A program made the translations under genes and the position numbers. The notes below the pieces were generated by a model, which saw nothing but the letters and a program-made list of their open reading frames with translations, did not search any database and was not told the origin of the DNA. This document shows, one piece after another, positions 9,749 to 18,093 of a DNA stretch of 64,000 nucleotides. The stretch is from contig JBNKHH010000068.1 in the NCBI GenBank assembly GCA_050290245.1, positions 136,038 through 200,037 of the forward strand, in the 5' to 3' direction. The DNA comes from JBNKHH01 sp050290245 (GTDB lineage: Bacteria > Pseudomonadota > Alphaproteobacteria > Rhodobacterales > Rhodobacteraceae). Numbering within the stretch: position 1 is the first letter of the stretch; every line of letters begins with the position of its first letter.

Positions 9749-12454
9749 TCAGTTTCGTCGTTCGGAAATGGCATGGCGGTCGATCTTGCCGGTGCCGGTC
9801 TTGGGCAGCGCGTCGACATAGTCGAACAGGCGCGGCGCCTTGAAGGGCTGGAGGTGGTCCTTGACGTAGGAGCGCAGGCGGCTCGAGGTCGCCTCGCCTG
9901 GGTCGCCCGCCGTCAGTGCGACGACGGCGCGCAATGCCATGCGGCGGTCGGGAAGCTCGACCGGGAGGACGGCGCATTCGCGCACTTCGGGGCATTCGTT
10001 CAGGCAGCGTTCGACCTCCAGGGGCCAGACCCATTGGCCGGAGACCTTGATCAGGTCGTCGGCGCGGCCCTGGAAGTAGTAGAAGCCGTCTTTTTCGAGG
10101 AAGCGGTCGCCGGTGATGATCCAGTCGCCTTGCATGGTCTCGGCGGTCTTGTCGGGGCGGTTCCAATAACAGGGAGCCGAAGAGTGGCCGCGCACGGCCA
10201 TGACGCCCTCTTCGCCCGGTTCGGCGGGAGAGCCGTCGGGCGCGCGCAGTTCGATCTCATAGCCGGGCACCGCCTTGCCTGCTGCGCCGAGGCGCTGATC
10301 CTCGGCGGTGTTCGAGAGATAGACGTGAAGGAGTTCGGTGCTTCCGAGGCCTTCGATCGGGGGCAGACCGGTCAGAGCCTTCCAGCGGATGAAGATATCT
10401 TCGGACAGGATTTCGGCCGCCGACATGCATTGTCGCAGGCTCGAAAGATCGCGCGTGGTGGCGTCGGGGGCGTTGCAAAGCGCCGTGTAAAGGGTTGGAA
10501 GGCCGTAGAAAATCGTTGGACGGTGCGTTTCGATCATGTCGAAGACCGCTCCCGGCGTCGGACGTCCAGGCATCAAGAGCGAACACGCACCGACCGAGAA
10601 CGGGAAGGTGAAGGCATTGCCGAAGCCGTAAGCGAAATAGATCTTGGGGACGGAAAAGCAGATGTCGTCGTGGCGGAGGTTCAGGACATGGGCAGCAAAG
10701 CTCTGCTGGCTGTAGGCCATGTCGTGGTGCAGGTGTACGATGCCCTTGGGGCGGCCTGTGGTGCCTGACGAGTACATCCAGAAGGCCATGTCGTCGGGGC
10801 GTGTGGGCGCGGCGTCGAGCGTTGTCGGCTGGCATTGCAGCAGGTCGGCGGCGGCGCGGGTGCCGATCGGGGCTTCTCCGTTCACGACGATCAGGGGCAC
10901 GCGGGCACCGGCCCTTGCAAAGTCGTCGGTGAAGGCGGCCTCTGTGACGGCGAGGGCGGCGGCGCTGTCTTCGAGATAGTAGGCGAGAATATCGGGCGGA
11001 GTCTGGGTGTTCAGGAGAACCGGGACAAAGCCCGCGCGGACAGCGCCGAAGAAGGCCGCAGGGTAGGCCGGGGTATCGTCGAGGAAGAGGGCGATGCGAT
11101 CGCCTTGGATCAGCCCATGGGCGCGGAAGGCATTGCCCCAGCGGGCGGCCTCGGCGATCAGTTCGGCGTAGGTCATGTCGCCTGCCGGTCCTGTCAGGGC
11201 GCGGGCATCAGGATTGCGGGCAAGGTTGTCCCAGAGAATGGCGGCGCAATTGGGGTGCGCCGTCTTGTCAAAGCCGATCTCGCGCGCGCCGGGGGTGTCT
11301 TCGCCGACGGGGTCGATGACCTCGGGGCGCAGCGCCTCGTAGGCCGCCATGAACCGGGGCGAAAGCTTGCGCAGGCGGTCGCGGGGGATGCGGCCCGAGC
11401 GGGTGACATAACTCATGGCAAAGTCGAGCGGTTTGGCTTCGAGCCGTTCGGCGAAGGTCTCGTACCAGTCGCAGGAGGTGTTGGCGGCAGCTACGATCTT
11501 TTTCGCAACGGGAATGCGGGCGGCCTGGAAGGTATCGAGAGCGGTTGCAAGGTCATCGGAAGTCTTGAGCGCCGCCACGAGGGCGATGGCGTCCTCCATG
11601 GCCAGACGCGTGCCGGAACCGATGGAGAAATGCGCGGTATGGGCGGCGTCGCCCAGGATCACGCGGTTGCCAACGGCCCAGCGGTCGCACCAGAGGCGGG
11701 GGAAGCGCCGCCAGATCGAGCGGTTGGTGACGAGAGGCGCGCCGTCCAGTGTATCGGCGAAAAGCTCAGCGCAGCGGGCGGCGCTTTCGTCCTGGTCCAT
11801 CCGGTCGAAGCCGTGGGCTGTGAAGGCTTCGGCCTCGACCTCAACGATGAAGGTGCTCATGTTCGGCGCATAGCGATAATGGTGGGCATTCAACGCTCCG
11901 TCCGGATGACGCAGGAAGGTCTGGGTCAGCGCGTCGAAAGCGCGCGGCGTGCCGAACCATGCGAAATGGTTCCTACGCTCGGAGAGCGTGGTCGCGAACC
12001 CGTCCGGGTCGGAGGCGCGCACAAGCGAGTTCAGCCCGTCGGCACCGATGACAAGGTTGCCATTCAGGGCATTGAGATCGTTGATTGTTTTCCCGAAATG
12101 CAACTCGGCCCCAAGGGCCTCGGCCCGGTCCTGGAGAATTTGCAAAAGCTCCAGCCGGCCGATGGCGGAAAAGCCGATTCCATCCAGCGTAACCTGCCCG
12201 TCGGGGTGATTCAGAACCATATTCTGCCACCGCTGCATCCGTGGCGCGATCAGGTTGTGGGTTTCCGGGTCGTCAGCCTTGAGGAAGTCGAGCGCCTGGT
12301 CGGAAAAGACCACGCCGAACCCCCAAGTGACATCGCGGGGACTGGCCTCGGTCACGCGGACGCACGTTCCGGGCAGCGCGCGGCGCAAAAGAATGGCGGC
12401 ATAGAGGCCACCGGGGCCGCCACCCAGAATGTCGATCGTATCGAGGCGCACCAT
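9749..12454 (-). CDS. Fusion of CoA-thioester flavin monooxygenase and benzoate/2-aminobenzoate-type CoA ligase
   Basis: The 901-residue protein joins two enzymes. Residues 1 to about 370 resemble the N-terminal half of 2-aminobenzoyl-CoA monooxygenase/reductase and salicylyl-CoA 5-hydroxylase: FAD fold ILGGGPGGLYAAI, HYRYAPNMSTFIVE (191-204) and GDAAHTAHFSIGSG (268-281). Residues about 400-901 are an acyl-CoA ligase of the benzoate-CoA ligase class: YSSGTTGRPKG (561-571), GSTELLHVYLSN, TGDRF, GRADDLIKVSGQWVWP and PKTGTGKIDR with catalytic Lys 890. The old-yellow-enzyme half of the known monooxygenase/reductases is missing and the ligase takes its place. Start ATG 12454 follows GGGGGAGG with good spacing; ATG 12460 would sit directly on that site. 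Expected chemistry: activation of an ortho-substituted benzoate with ATP and CoA, then ring hydroxylation. The divergent thioesterase and IclR gene fit this. Confidence 0.85.
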   Translation of the reverse strand: MVRLDTIDILGGGPGGLYAAILLRRALPGTCVRVTEASPRDVTWGFGVVFSDQALDFLKADDPETHNLIAPRMQRWQNMVLNHPDGQVTLDGIGFSAIGRLELLQILQDRAEALGAELHFGKTINDLNALNGNLVIGADGLNSLVRASDPDGFATTLSERRNHFAWFGTPRAFDALTQTFLRHPDGALNAHHYRYAPNMSTFIVEVEAEAFTAHGFDRMDQDESAARCAELFADTLDGAPLVTNRSIWRRFPRLWCDRWAVGNRVILGDAAHTAHFSIGSGTRLAMEDAIALVAALKTSDDLATALDTFQAARIPVAKKIVAAANTSCDWYETFAERLEAKPLDFAMSYVTRSGRIPRDRLRKLSPRFMAAYEALRPEVIDPVGEDTPGAREIGFDKTAHPNCAAILWDNLARNPDARALTGPAGDMTYAELIAEAARWGNAFRAHGLIQGDRIALFLDDTPAYPAAFFGAVRAGFVPVLLNTQTPPDILAYYLEDSAAALAVTEAAFTDDFARAGARVPLIVVNGEAPIGTRAAADLLQCQPTTLDAAPTRPDDMAFWMYSSGTTGRPKGIVHLHHDMAYSQQSFAAHVLNLRHDDICFSVPKIYFAYGFGNAFTFPFSVGACSLLMPGRPTPGAVFDMIETHRPTIFYGLPTLYTALCNAPDATTRDLSSLRQCMSAAEILSEDIFIRWKALTGLPPIEGLGSTELLHVYLSNTAEDQRLGAAGKAVPGYEIELRAPDGSPAEPGEEGVMAVRGHSSAPCYWNRPDKTAETMQGDWIITGDRFLEKDGFYYFQGRADDLIKVSGQWVWPLEVERCLNECPEVRECAVLPVELPDRRMALRAVVALTAGDPGEATSSRLRSYVKDHLQPFKAPRLFDYVDALPKTGTGKIDRHAISERRN

Positions 12455-12542
12455 GATCATCCTCCCCCAAGGTCCTGGCTTGCAATGCGGCTCAAGGATA
12501 GGCAGTATTTCTGTATCACGCAAATAGTTTTATGGAGTGGAA

Positions 12543-12971
12543 ATGTCGGGAAGAACGCCGTTTCACCAGATCGAGGTGCAGATCGGTTTTGGCCACTGCG
12601 ACGCGGCCGGAATCGTGCATTATCCCAATTATTTCAGATGGTTCGACCAGTGCTTTCACAGGTTTCTGCACGCGGGCCACGGCGGTCACGCGGACCTGTG
12701 CGCGCGCCTTGGGGCGCAGGGTTTGGGGTTGATAAAGGCGGACAGCAGCTTTCGCAGCCCCGGTCTGGACGGGGATGTCTTGCGTGTCGAGATGGATGCG
12801 CCGGAGTGGGGAGAGCGGAATTTCCGGCTGGTCTATCGCGGGATCGTAGCGGACCGGCTTGTGGTAGAAGGCGTGGAATTGCGGGGCGTATTCGGGGAGG
12901 CCGACGGGCGGCTAACGGCTCTGCCCGTGGCACGCCTGCGCGCGATCATCGAGGACGGCGGCGATGGCTGA
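12543..12971 (+). CDS. 4-Hydroxybenzoyl-CoA thioesterase family acyl-CoA thioesterase
   Basis: The 142-residue hot-dog protein carries the 4HBT signature GHCDAAGIVHYPNYFRWFD, with the Asp thought to be catalytic, near residues 18-36. ATG 12543 follows a GGAG site at 12534-12537; an in-frame GTG at 12537 is less likely. It hydrolyses an aromatic or short acyl-CoA to the free acid. Divergent transcription from the monooxygenase-CoA ligase fusion, with only 88 bases between starts, suggests it releases the hydroxylated aromatic acid made there. Its end overlaps the IclR start by 8 bases. Confidence 0.85.
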   Translation: MSGRTPFHQIEVQIGFGHCDAAGIVHYPNYFRWFDQCFHRFLHAGHGGHADLCARLGAQGLGLIKADSSFRSPGLDGDVLRVEMDAPEWGERNFRLVYRGIVADRLVVEGVELRGVFGEADGRLTALPVARLRAIIEDGGDG

Positions 12972-13695
12972 GAGCGCGGGCATTCAATCACTGGACCATG
13001 CGCTTGAGGTGCTGGGCGCCATGGCGGCGCGGCGGGGGCCTGTGGCCCTGACCGATCTGGCGCGCGAATTGGGAATGCCCGCAAGCAAGGTGCATCGCTA
13101 CCTTGCCAGTTTCGTGCGTGCGGGGCTCGTCGAGCAGGCGGTGCGGTCGGGCAAATACGACCTGGGGCCGGGGGCGGTGCGGCTGGGGCTGGCGGCGATG
13201 GCGCGGATGGACGTGGTGAACCGCACGGCAGAAGCGCTTGCGCAGATCGCCGAAGAGACCGGTCTGACGGCCCTGCTGACGGTCTGGGGCGACTCCGGGC
13301 CGGTGATCGTCCGCTGGGAACGCGCGGCGGGTTTCATCGTCACGACGTTGGGATTGGGGACCACGATGCCCCTGCTCAGTTCGGCCTCGGGGCAGGTTTT
13401 CCTCGCCTATCTGCCGAAACCTGTCATCGAGGTCCGCCTGTCACGGGAATTGCGGCTTGCTCCCGGGGCAGACCCCCATGCGCTGGCCGAAAGGGTGCGA
13501 GATGCGGGCTATGCCCATGTTGCCGGTGACCTGATCCCCGGTCTTGCCGCCATCTCGGCGCCGGTCCTGAACTGGCAGGGAGAAATCGAGGCAGCGGTCA
13601 CGCTTATCGGAACGGACGACAGGATCACACAGGCAGATCATCCGTCGGTTATCGCTCTCATATCATTTTGCGAGGGTCTCTCGCTTGCGCGCTGA
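12964..13695 (+). CDS. IclR family transcriptional regulator
   Basis: The 243-residue protein has an N-terminal winged helix (LTDLARELGMPASKVHRYLASF, about residues 25-46) and a C-terminal IclR effector-binding domain, including the MPLLSSASGQVFLAY stretch (about 137-150). IclR proteins commonly control aromatic acid catabolism. It overlaps the thioesterase gene by 8 bases and probably regulates the divergent pair, acting in the gap 12455-12542. The effector would plausibly be the aromatic acid or its CoA ester; this is inferred from context. Confidence 0.9.
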   Translation: MAESAGIQSLDHALEVLGAMAARRGPVALTDLARELGMPASKVHRYLASFVRAGLVEQAVRSGKYDLGPGAVRLGLAAMARMDVVNRTAEALAQIAEETGLTALLTVWGDSGPVIVRWERAAGFIVTTLGLGTTMPLLSSASGQVFLAYLPKPVIEVRLSRELRLAPGADPHALAERVRDAGYAHVAGDLIPGLAAISAPVLNWQGEIEAAVTLIGTDDRITQADHPSVIALISFCEGLSLAR

Positions 13696-13714
13696 TTCTG
13701 GTGTCTCTGCGTTT

Positions 13715-13763
13715 GAAAAAAATTTCGGGACCAACCGGGAGAGCAGAGCCCTCCCGGCTGGTC
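13715..13763 (-). terminator. Strong rho-independent terminator for the Crp/Fnr-DUF2892 unit
   Basis: Read leftward, a 13-base stem (13729-13741 with 13751-13763, one G-U pair, 9-base loop) is followed by an A-T stretch giving a run of seven U in the RNA (plus-strand A-run 13716-13722). It sits just beyond the DUF2892 stop. Confidence 0.85.
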
Positions 13764-13789
13764 GCGTGCCCCGCAGGGCGCGGGAAACA

Positions 13790-13984
13790 TCAGCTCTGCT
13801 TAATGCCGCAGGTGTTGATCCCGAGGATCGAATAGACCGGGCACATGCCCACAAGGCCCGTCACCAGCGGCACGATGCCGATCCAGCCCCAGGGGGTCTG
13901 CGGTCCGACAAAGACCAGGGCCAAGAGGACGATGCCGACGATGATGCGCAGGGCGCGGTCGATGGTGCCTTCGTTGCGTTTCAT
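13790..13984 (-). CDS. DUF2892 small inner-membrane protein
   Basis: The 64-residue protein begins MKRNEGTIDRALRIIVG and has two hydrophobic segments, with a GLVGMCPVYSILGINTC C-terminus carrying two cysteines. This is the DUF2892 pattern, seen alone or fused to rhodanese domains in sulfur-related loci. A GGGAGT ribosome site precedes ATG 13984. It lies 69 bases downstream of a Crp/Fnr-type gene in the same direction and is followed by a strong terminator, so the two form a unit. Its function is unknown. Confidence 0.88.
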   Translation of the reverse strand: MKRNEGTIDRALRIIVGIVLLALVFVGPQTPWGWIGIVPLVTGLVGMCPVYSILGINTCGIKQS

Positions 13985-14053
13985 GAGAGGAACTCCCTTC
14001 CAAGGTTATGCGGCGATCTTAGCCGCGGCCCGCAGGAAGCGTCTGTTACTTTG

Positions 14054-14653
14054 TCACCGAGACTCTGCGGCAATCCGTTCCAGGCGGGGCACGTCCAAAA
14101 GCGCGATCGCGCCGCGGCCGAGTTCGACCAGGCCAAGCGCGGCGAATTCGTTCAACCGGCGTGAAACAAAGGCGCGACCCGAGGCGGTTTCGGCAGCCAG
14201 ACGTTCATGTGTCGCGGAAACCCGGCCTGCGCCGTCGGCGAGGCGCAAGAGCGCGCGGGCCAGACGGGTATCGAATCCGGTCAGCGCGACCTCTTCGACG
14301 AGTTGTTCGAAATCGGAGAAGCGGCGCGCCACAGCCGAGAAGACGGTGTCGCGAAAATCCGCATTGGAGGCCAGACGGTCGCGGAAGGCTTCGGCGGGCA
14401 GAATTTCCCCGTCGAGGTCGGTTTCCGCCACGCCCTCGGCTCCGTAGGTCTGGTGATTGATCAGGCAAGAGAAGGTCTGCAGGCAAACGTCGCCAGGGCG
14501 CACGCGGTACAGAACCACCTCGCGCCCGTTCGCCGCCGTCAGCGTGACCCGGATGGTTCCTTTGCGCAGGGTGACAAAGCCCGGGCAAGGTTGGCCGGGC
14601 GAAAACAGGACGGTACCTTTGGGGGCGGCCAGCTGGCGGGGACGCATGCTCAT
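14054..14653 (-). CDS. Crp/Fnr family transcriptional regulator
   Basis: The 199-residue protein has an N-terminal cyclic-nucleotide-binding-like beta barrel (about residues 10-110, with GTIRVTLTAANGREVVLYRVRPGD) and a C-terminal winged helix (AAETASGRAFVSRRLNEFA). It lacks the N-terminal cysteine cluster of FNR, so it is not an iron-sulfur oxygen sensor of that class. Four cysteines or fewer are scattered in the barrel. Two ATGs (14653 and 14647) are possible starts. It is transcribed with the DUF2892 gene, which is its likeliest target or partner. Confidence 0.82.
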   Translation of the reverse strand: MSMRPRQLAAPKGTVLFSPGQPCPGFVTLRKGTIRVTLTAANGREVVLYRVRPGDVCLQTFSCLINHQTYGAEGVAETDLDGEILPAEAFRDRLASNADFRDTVFSAVARRFSDFEQLVEEVALTGFDTRLARALLRLADGAGRVSATHERLAAETASGRAFVSRRLNEFAALGLVELGRGAIALLDVPRLERIAAESR

Positions 14654-14740
14654 TTGGTCAACTTGCCACGGATCATGGCCCCCGCCAACGGGTCAGTCCC
14701 AGTCTTGAAACCGCGCGAAGGCGTCGTGGACTTCGCAAGA

Positions 14741-15619
14741 TCAGGCGTTCCAGACCACTTGCCCGAGGTCAGAGGTGTCGTATCCGGCCATGGTCGCGGC
14801 ACGGGCAGTGAAGGCGGTGCTCTGGGCAAATCTGACGAGGGTCTGCAGAGGCGGTTCGAACCAGGCGCGCCGGTCGGCGAGTATGTCGAAGCGTTCTTTG
14901 ACAATGGGGACAAGGCTTAGGCCATAGGGCGCGGCGACAGCCTCCAGTCCGAAGGCAACGTCCGCCTCGCCCTGGGCCACGGCCTGCACCACGTCCTGCT
15001 CGCTGCGATACGGGGCGGTGAAGGTGAGGATATCGGGATCAAGGCCGGTTTCGGCGATCAGGTGGGAAAAAAGCACCTCGGCCCCGGCCTGGGGTTGGCG
15101 GCGCGCGATGCGCAAGCCGGAAAGGTCATCGAGGCCGTTGATCATCGCAGCCGTATCGGTGCGCAGAACGAGGCCGCGTTGCCGGGTGGCCCAGCGGATC
15201 AGTACTGCGTCCTGGCCAGCGGCGGCTTCGGCCACCGTTCGGGCGTTCCAGCCGTCGTCTTCATGGATGTGAAGGCCTGCTGCCACCCCTTCGCCTGCCA
15301 TGAAACGAGACAGGCCGTCGAGGCTGGAGTCGAACATGGTTGCCAGACCTGCACGTGATTCACGCAGGGCCCAGTCCAGCAGCGGGTCGTGGCTGCCAAG
15401 GAAAACCACCGGACGCCGTGCCGACCCTGCGGGGCCACTCTTGGAGCGGGCGATCCAGGCGCGGATCTCGCCGTCGGGAAACAGGAGTTTGCCGGTCGCG
15501 CGCGAGCAGGGCACCTGTCCCGAGGCGGCAAGGTCATAGACCTTGCGTTCCTTGATCCGAAGAAGCTCGGCGAGCTCTTTGACCGTAAGGAACTCGGGGC
15601 GTGTGGTGGTGTCAGCCAT
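14741..15619 (-). CDS. HTH-periplasmic-binding-protein-like one-component regulator of the tungstate operon
   Basis: The 292-residue protein couples an excisionase/MerR-like helix-turn-helix at the N-terminus (LTVKELAELLRIKERKVYDL, about 11-30) to a PBP-like domain from about residue 70. The latter carries GSHDPLLDWALRE, LRIARRQPQAG, and a GEADVAFGLEAVA stretch typical of binding-protein folds. Such proteins sense oxyanions in the cytoplasm. It is the last gene of the tupB-tupC-tupA-regulator unit, 54 bases after tupA, so it likely measures tungstate or molybdate and controls the operon. This is an inference; DNA target and ligand are not shown. Confidence 0.8.
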   Translation of the reverse strand: MADTTTRPEFLTVKELAELLRIKERKVYDLAASGQVPCSRATGKLLFPDGEIRAWIARSKSGPAGSARRPVVFLGSHDPLLDWALRESRAGLATMFDSSLDGLSRFMAGEGVAAGLHIHEDDGWNARTVAEAAAGQDAVLIRWATRQRGLVLRTDTAAMINGLDDLSGLRIARRQPQAGAEVLFSHLIAETGLDPDILTFTAPYRSEQDVVQAVAQGEADVAFGLEAVAAPYGLSLVPIVKERFDILADRRAWFEPPLQTLVRFAQSTAFTARAATMAGYDTSDLGQVVWNA

Positions 15620-15673
15620 GGTGGTACTTTACTGAGGTCGGGCCGGGCGGCAAGCGCCACCCGGTCCGATCGG

Positions 15674-16498
15674 TCATTTTGCCGGGGCATTCGGGAAGAA
15701 AAGCTGCTGGCCGTCGACCGTGTAGCTCTTGATCGCGTCCTGACCCTGGGCGGACAGAACCCAGTCAATGAACGTCTGACCGGCCTCGGCATTCACGGCT
15801 GGGCATTTGTCGGGGTTCACCAGAATCACGCCGTACTGGTTGAACATATCGGCGTCGCCCTGCACCTGGATGGCATAGTCCTGCTTGTTGGCGAATTTGA
15901 TCCAGGTGGCGCGGTCGGTCATGACATAGGCGCCCATGCCAATGCCGGCGTTCAGCGTCGCACCCATGCCCGAGCCGGTTTCGCGGTACCAGTCGCCGGA
16001 CGCCGATGTCGGGTCGATTCCCGTGTCGGCCCAGAGAGCGCGCTCCTTCTTGTGGGTGCCCGAGTCGTCGCCGCGCGAGGCAAAAAGCGCGCCTTTCTCG
16101 GCGATGATCGACAGCGCGCCCTGCACATCGTCCATACCGCCGACGCCAGCGGGATCCTCCGCCGGGCCGACGATGACAAAATCGTTGTACATCAGATCGG
16201 TGCGGGCAACGCCTCCCCCCGAGGCGATGAATTTCTCTTCGGCCGGTTTGGCGTGGACCAACAGCACGTCGCCATCACAATTCGTGGCATTCTTGATGGC
16301 CTGACCGGTGCCGACGGCGACCACGTTCACTTTGACGCCGGAGTCGGATTCGAAAATCGGCAGAAGATAGTCGTAAAGGCCCGAGTTGGCCGTCGAGGTG
16401 GTGGACTGAACGATGATGCTGTCGGCGGCGAATGCGGGAGCTGTGAGGATGGTCGCGAGGGCCGCGAGGGCGAAGGTGTGTTTCCGGGGCATCGACAT
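15674..16498 (-). CDS. tupA: Tungstate ABC transporter substrate-binding protein TupA
   Basis: The 274-residue protein has a signal peptide ending APAFAA and the TupA hallmark TTSTANSGLYDYLLPIFE (about 32-49), whose Ser/Thr residues bind the oxyanion. Further family pieces are DVLLVHAKPAEEKF, DFVIVGPAEDPAG and DSGTHKKE. ATG 16498 follows AGGAA. TupA binds tungstate with much higher affinity than molybdate in characterised members. It follows tupC by 19 bases. Confidence 0.93.
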   Translation of the reverse strand: MSMPRKHTFALAALATILTAPAFAADSIIVQSTTSTANSGLYDYLLPIFESDSGVKVNVVAVGTGQAIKNATNCDGDVLLVHAKPAEEKFIASGGGVARTDLMYNDFVIVGPAEDPAGVGGMDDVQGALSIIAEKGALFASRGDDSGTHKKERALWADTGIDPTSASGDWYRETGSGMGATLNAGIGMGAYVMTDRATWIKFANKQDYAIQVQGDADMFNQYGVILVNPDKCPAVNAEAGQTFIDWVLSAQGQDAIKSYTVDGQQLFFPNAPAK

Positions 16499-16517
16499 AT
16501 TTCCTTTTCGTCGGGTG

Positions 16518-17249
16518 TCAGAGGTGTAGCCGCCCGTCGAGAAACGCGCGGGCGGCCTCGGTGCGGGTGGCGGCGAAAAAGTCTTGGGCTGGTGCGTCTT
16601 CCAGAAGGCGGCCGTTCGACAAGAACATCACATGGTCCGCCAGGCGGCGGGCCTGGCCGATGTCGTGTGAAACGAGAAGCACCTGGGTGCCTTGCGCGTT
16701 GATCTCGCGAATGATGGTCTCAATCATCTGAACCGAGGCCGGATCGAGGCTGGCGGTCGCTTCGTCCAGAAGCAGAAGGTCAGGCATAGTCGCAAGAGCG
16801 CGTGCCAGGGCCAGCCGCTGTTGCTCGCCGCCCGACAGAAGGCGCGCGGGCTGGCGCGCCTTGGCGGTCAGGCCGACGCGGGACAGCAGAGCATCCCGGT
16901 CGGCGGTGCTCTTGCGGGCCTTCAGGACAAAGTCGATGTTGGCAGAGACCGAGCGGCGCAGGAGTACTGGTTTTTGGAAAACGAGGGCCTGGCGGCGCGT
17001 GATTTCGGGCGACAGAGGTTTGCCCGCCATTCGAATTTCGCCCGAGGTCGGTTCGACCAACCCGTGCAGGAGGCGCAGGAGCATTGTCTTGCCCGCACCG
17101 TTCGGCCCCAGAATGACGGTGATGCCCGGTTCGGCAAGGCAAAGGTCGATGCCGCTGATCAACCGTGTTCCGGCCATGGTCAGCGAGAGGTCGCGCGTTT
17201 CGATGGGCAGGAGGGGGGAGAAGGACTGGTCCATAGCGGTATCACGCAT
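16518..17249 (-). CDS. tupC: Tungstate ABC transporter ATP-binding protein TupC
   Basis: The 243-residue ATPase has Walker A GPNGAGKTMLLR, signature LSGGEQQRLALARA, and Walker B LLLLDEATASLD with an H-loop VSHDIGQ. ATG 17249 lies inside the end of tupB (8-base overlap); an ATG five codons later is an alternative. It pairs with TupB and supplies TupA-delivered tungstate transport. Confidence 0.92.
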   Translation of the reverse strand: MRDTAMDQSFSPLLPIETRDLSLTMAGTRLISGIDLCLAEPGITVILGPNGAGKTMLLRLLHGLVEPTSGEIRMAGKPLSPEITRRQALVFQKPVLLRRSVSANIDFVLKARKSTADRDALLSRVGLTAKARQPARLLSGGEQQRLALARALATMPDLLLLDEATASLDPASVQMIETIIREINAQGTQVLLVSHDIGQARRLADHVMFLSNGRLLEDAPAQDFFAATRTEAARAFLDGRLHL

Positions 17250-17949
17250 AGGCGGACCGCGCCGCGCTGAGGCGCACGCCCTGAACTGCCGCGTTGACGC
17301 CGAGCGCGATGATCATCAGCACGATGCCAAGTGCGAGGGCGAGCGGCAGATCGCCCTTGGAGGTTTCCAGCGCGATGGCGGTCGTCATGACGCGGGTCAG
17401 GTGGTCGATGTTGCCGCCGACGATCATCACCGCCCCGACCTCGGCCACGGCGCGCCCGAAACCGGCGAGTGCCACGGTCAGAAGAGAAAATCGGGCATCC
17501 CACAAAAGGGCGCGCATGGATTGCACAGGGCCGAGTCCGAGGGAGCGGAACTGGTCGCGGTACTCCCCGTGCAGGTCTTCGATGACCTGCCGCGACAGGG
17601 CCGCCACGATGGGCGTGATCAGGACGGACTGGGCGATGATCATGGCCGATGGCGTGTACAAGAGACCAAGGAAACCGAGAGGGCCGGCGCGGCTGAGGTG
17701 GAGATAGACCAGCAATCCGACCACCACAGGCGGCAGCCCCATGAGGGCGTTGACGAGAATCAGGACGGCGTTCCGGCCCGGAAACCGGGTGGTGGCGAGG
17801 CATGCGCCGATCACCAGGCCAAAGAGGCAGGCCAGTGCCGTAGCGGTCAGGCTGACGCGCAGAGACAGGATCACGATCTCGACCAGATCGGCGTCGGCAG
17901 AGGCGACGAGGCGCAGGGCAAGCCCGAATGCGGCGGTAATGTCCTGCAA
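17242..17949 (-). CDS. tupB: Tungstate ABC transporter permease TupB
   Basis: The 235-residue permease has about five to six hydrophobic segments. The EAA-type cytoplasmic loop reads EYRDQFRSLGLGPVQSMRALLWDARF, with the core around residues 125-150. The family-typical segment ALMGLPPVVVGLLVYLHLSR lies near residues 66-85. It is the first gene of the unit, so the promoter is in the divergent gap shared with the molybdate transporter gene. Confidence 0.92.
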   Translation of the reverse strand: MQDITAAFGLALRLVASADADLVEIVILSLRVSLTATALACLFGLVIGACLATTRFPGRNAVLILVNALMGLPPVVVGLLVYLHLSRAGPLGFLGLLYTPSAMIIAQSVLITPIVAALSRQVIEDLHGEYRDQFRSLGLGPVQSMRALLWDARFSLLTVALAGFGRAVAEVGAVMIVGGNIDHLTRVMTTAIALETSKGDLPLALALGIVLMIIALGVNAAVQGVRLSAARSAYA

Positions 17950-17965
17950 ATCCCTCTCCCTTGCT

Positions 17966-17994
17966 GCATAATTTCCCTAATAGTGAGAGTATGC
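17966..17994. promoter_or_regulatory. Imperfect palindrome upstream of tupB
   Basis: GCATA (17966-17970) and TATGC (17990-17994) face each other around an AT-rich centre containing CCTAATAG, beginning 17 bases upstream of the tupB start. It is a candidate operator for the HTH-PBP regulator; the match is weak. Confidence 0.35.
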
Positions 17995-18093
17995 GGAAGG
18001 GAAGCATGCCGCAAGTGCGGCCTGCGAATGGGGCGATAAGCACTGAATATTAAGAGGTCTTGCGATTTGAACGTCCTGCCTGTCTTGATTGTT

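Noticed and set aside
8816..10768. A 650-codon open frame antisense to era and the fusion gene
   Set aside because: It crosses two real genes of the other strand, and the translation is low-complexity and family-free; it is a shadow.
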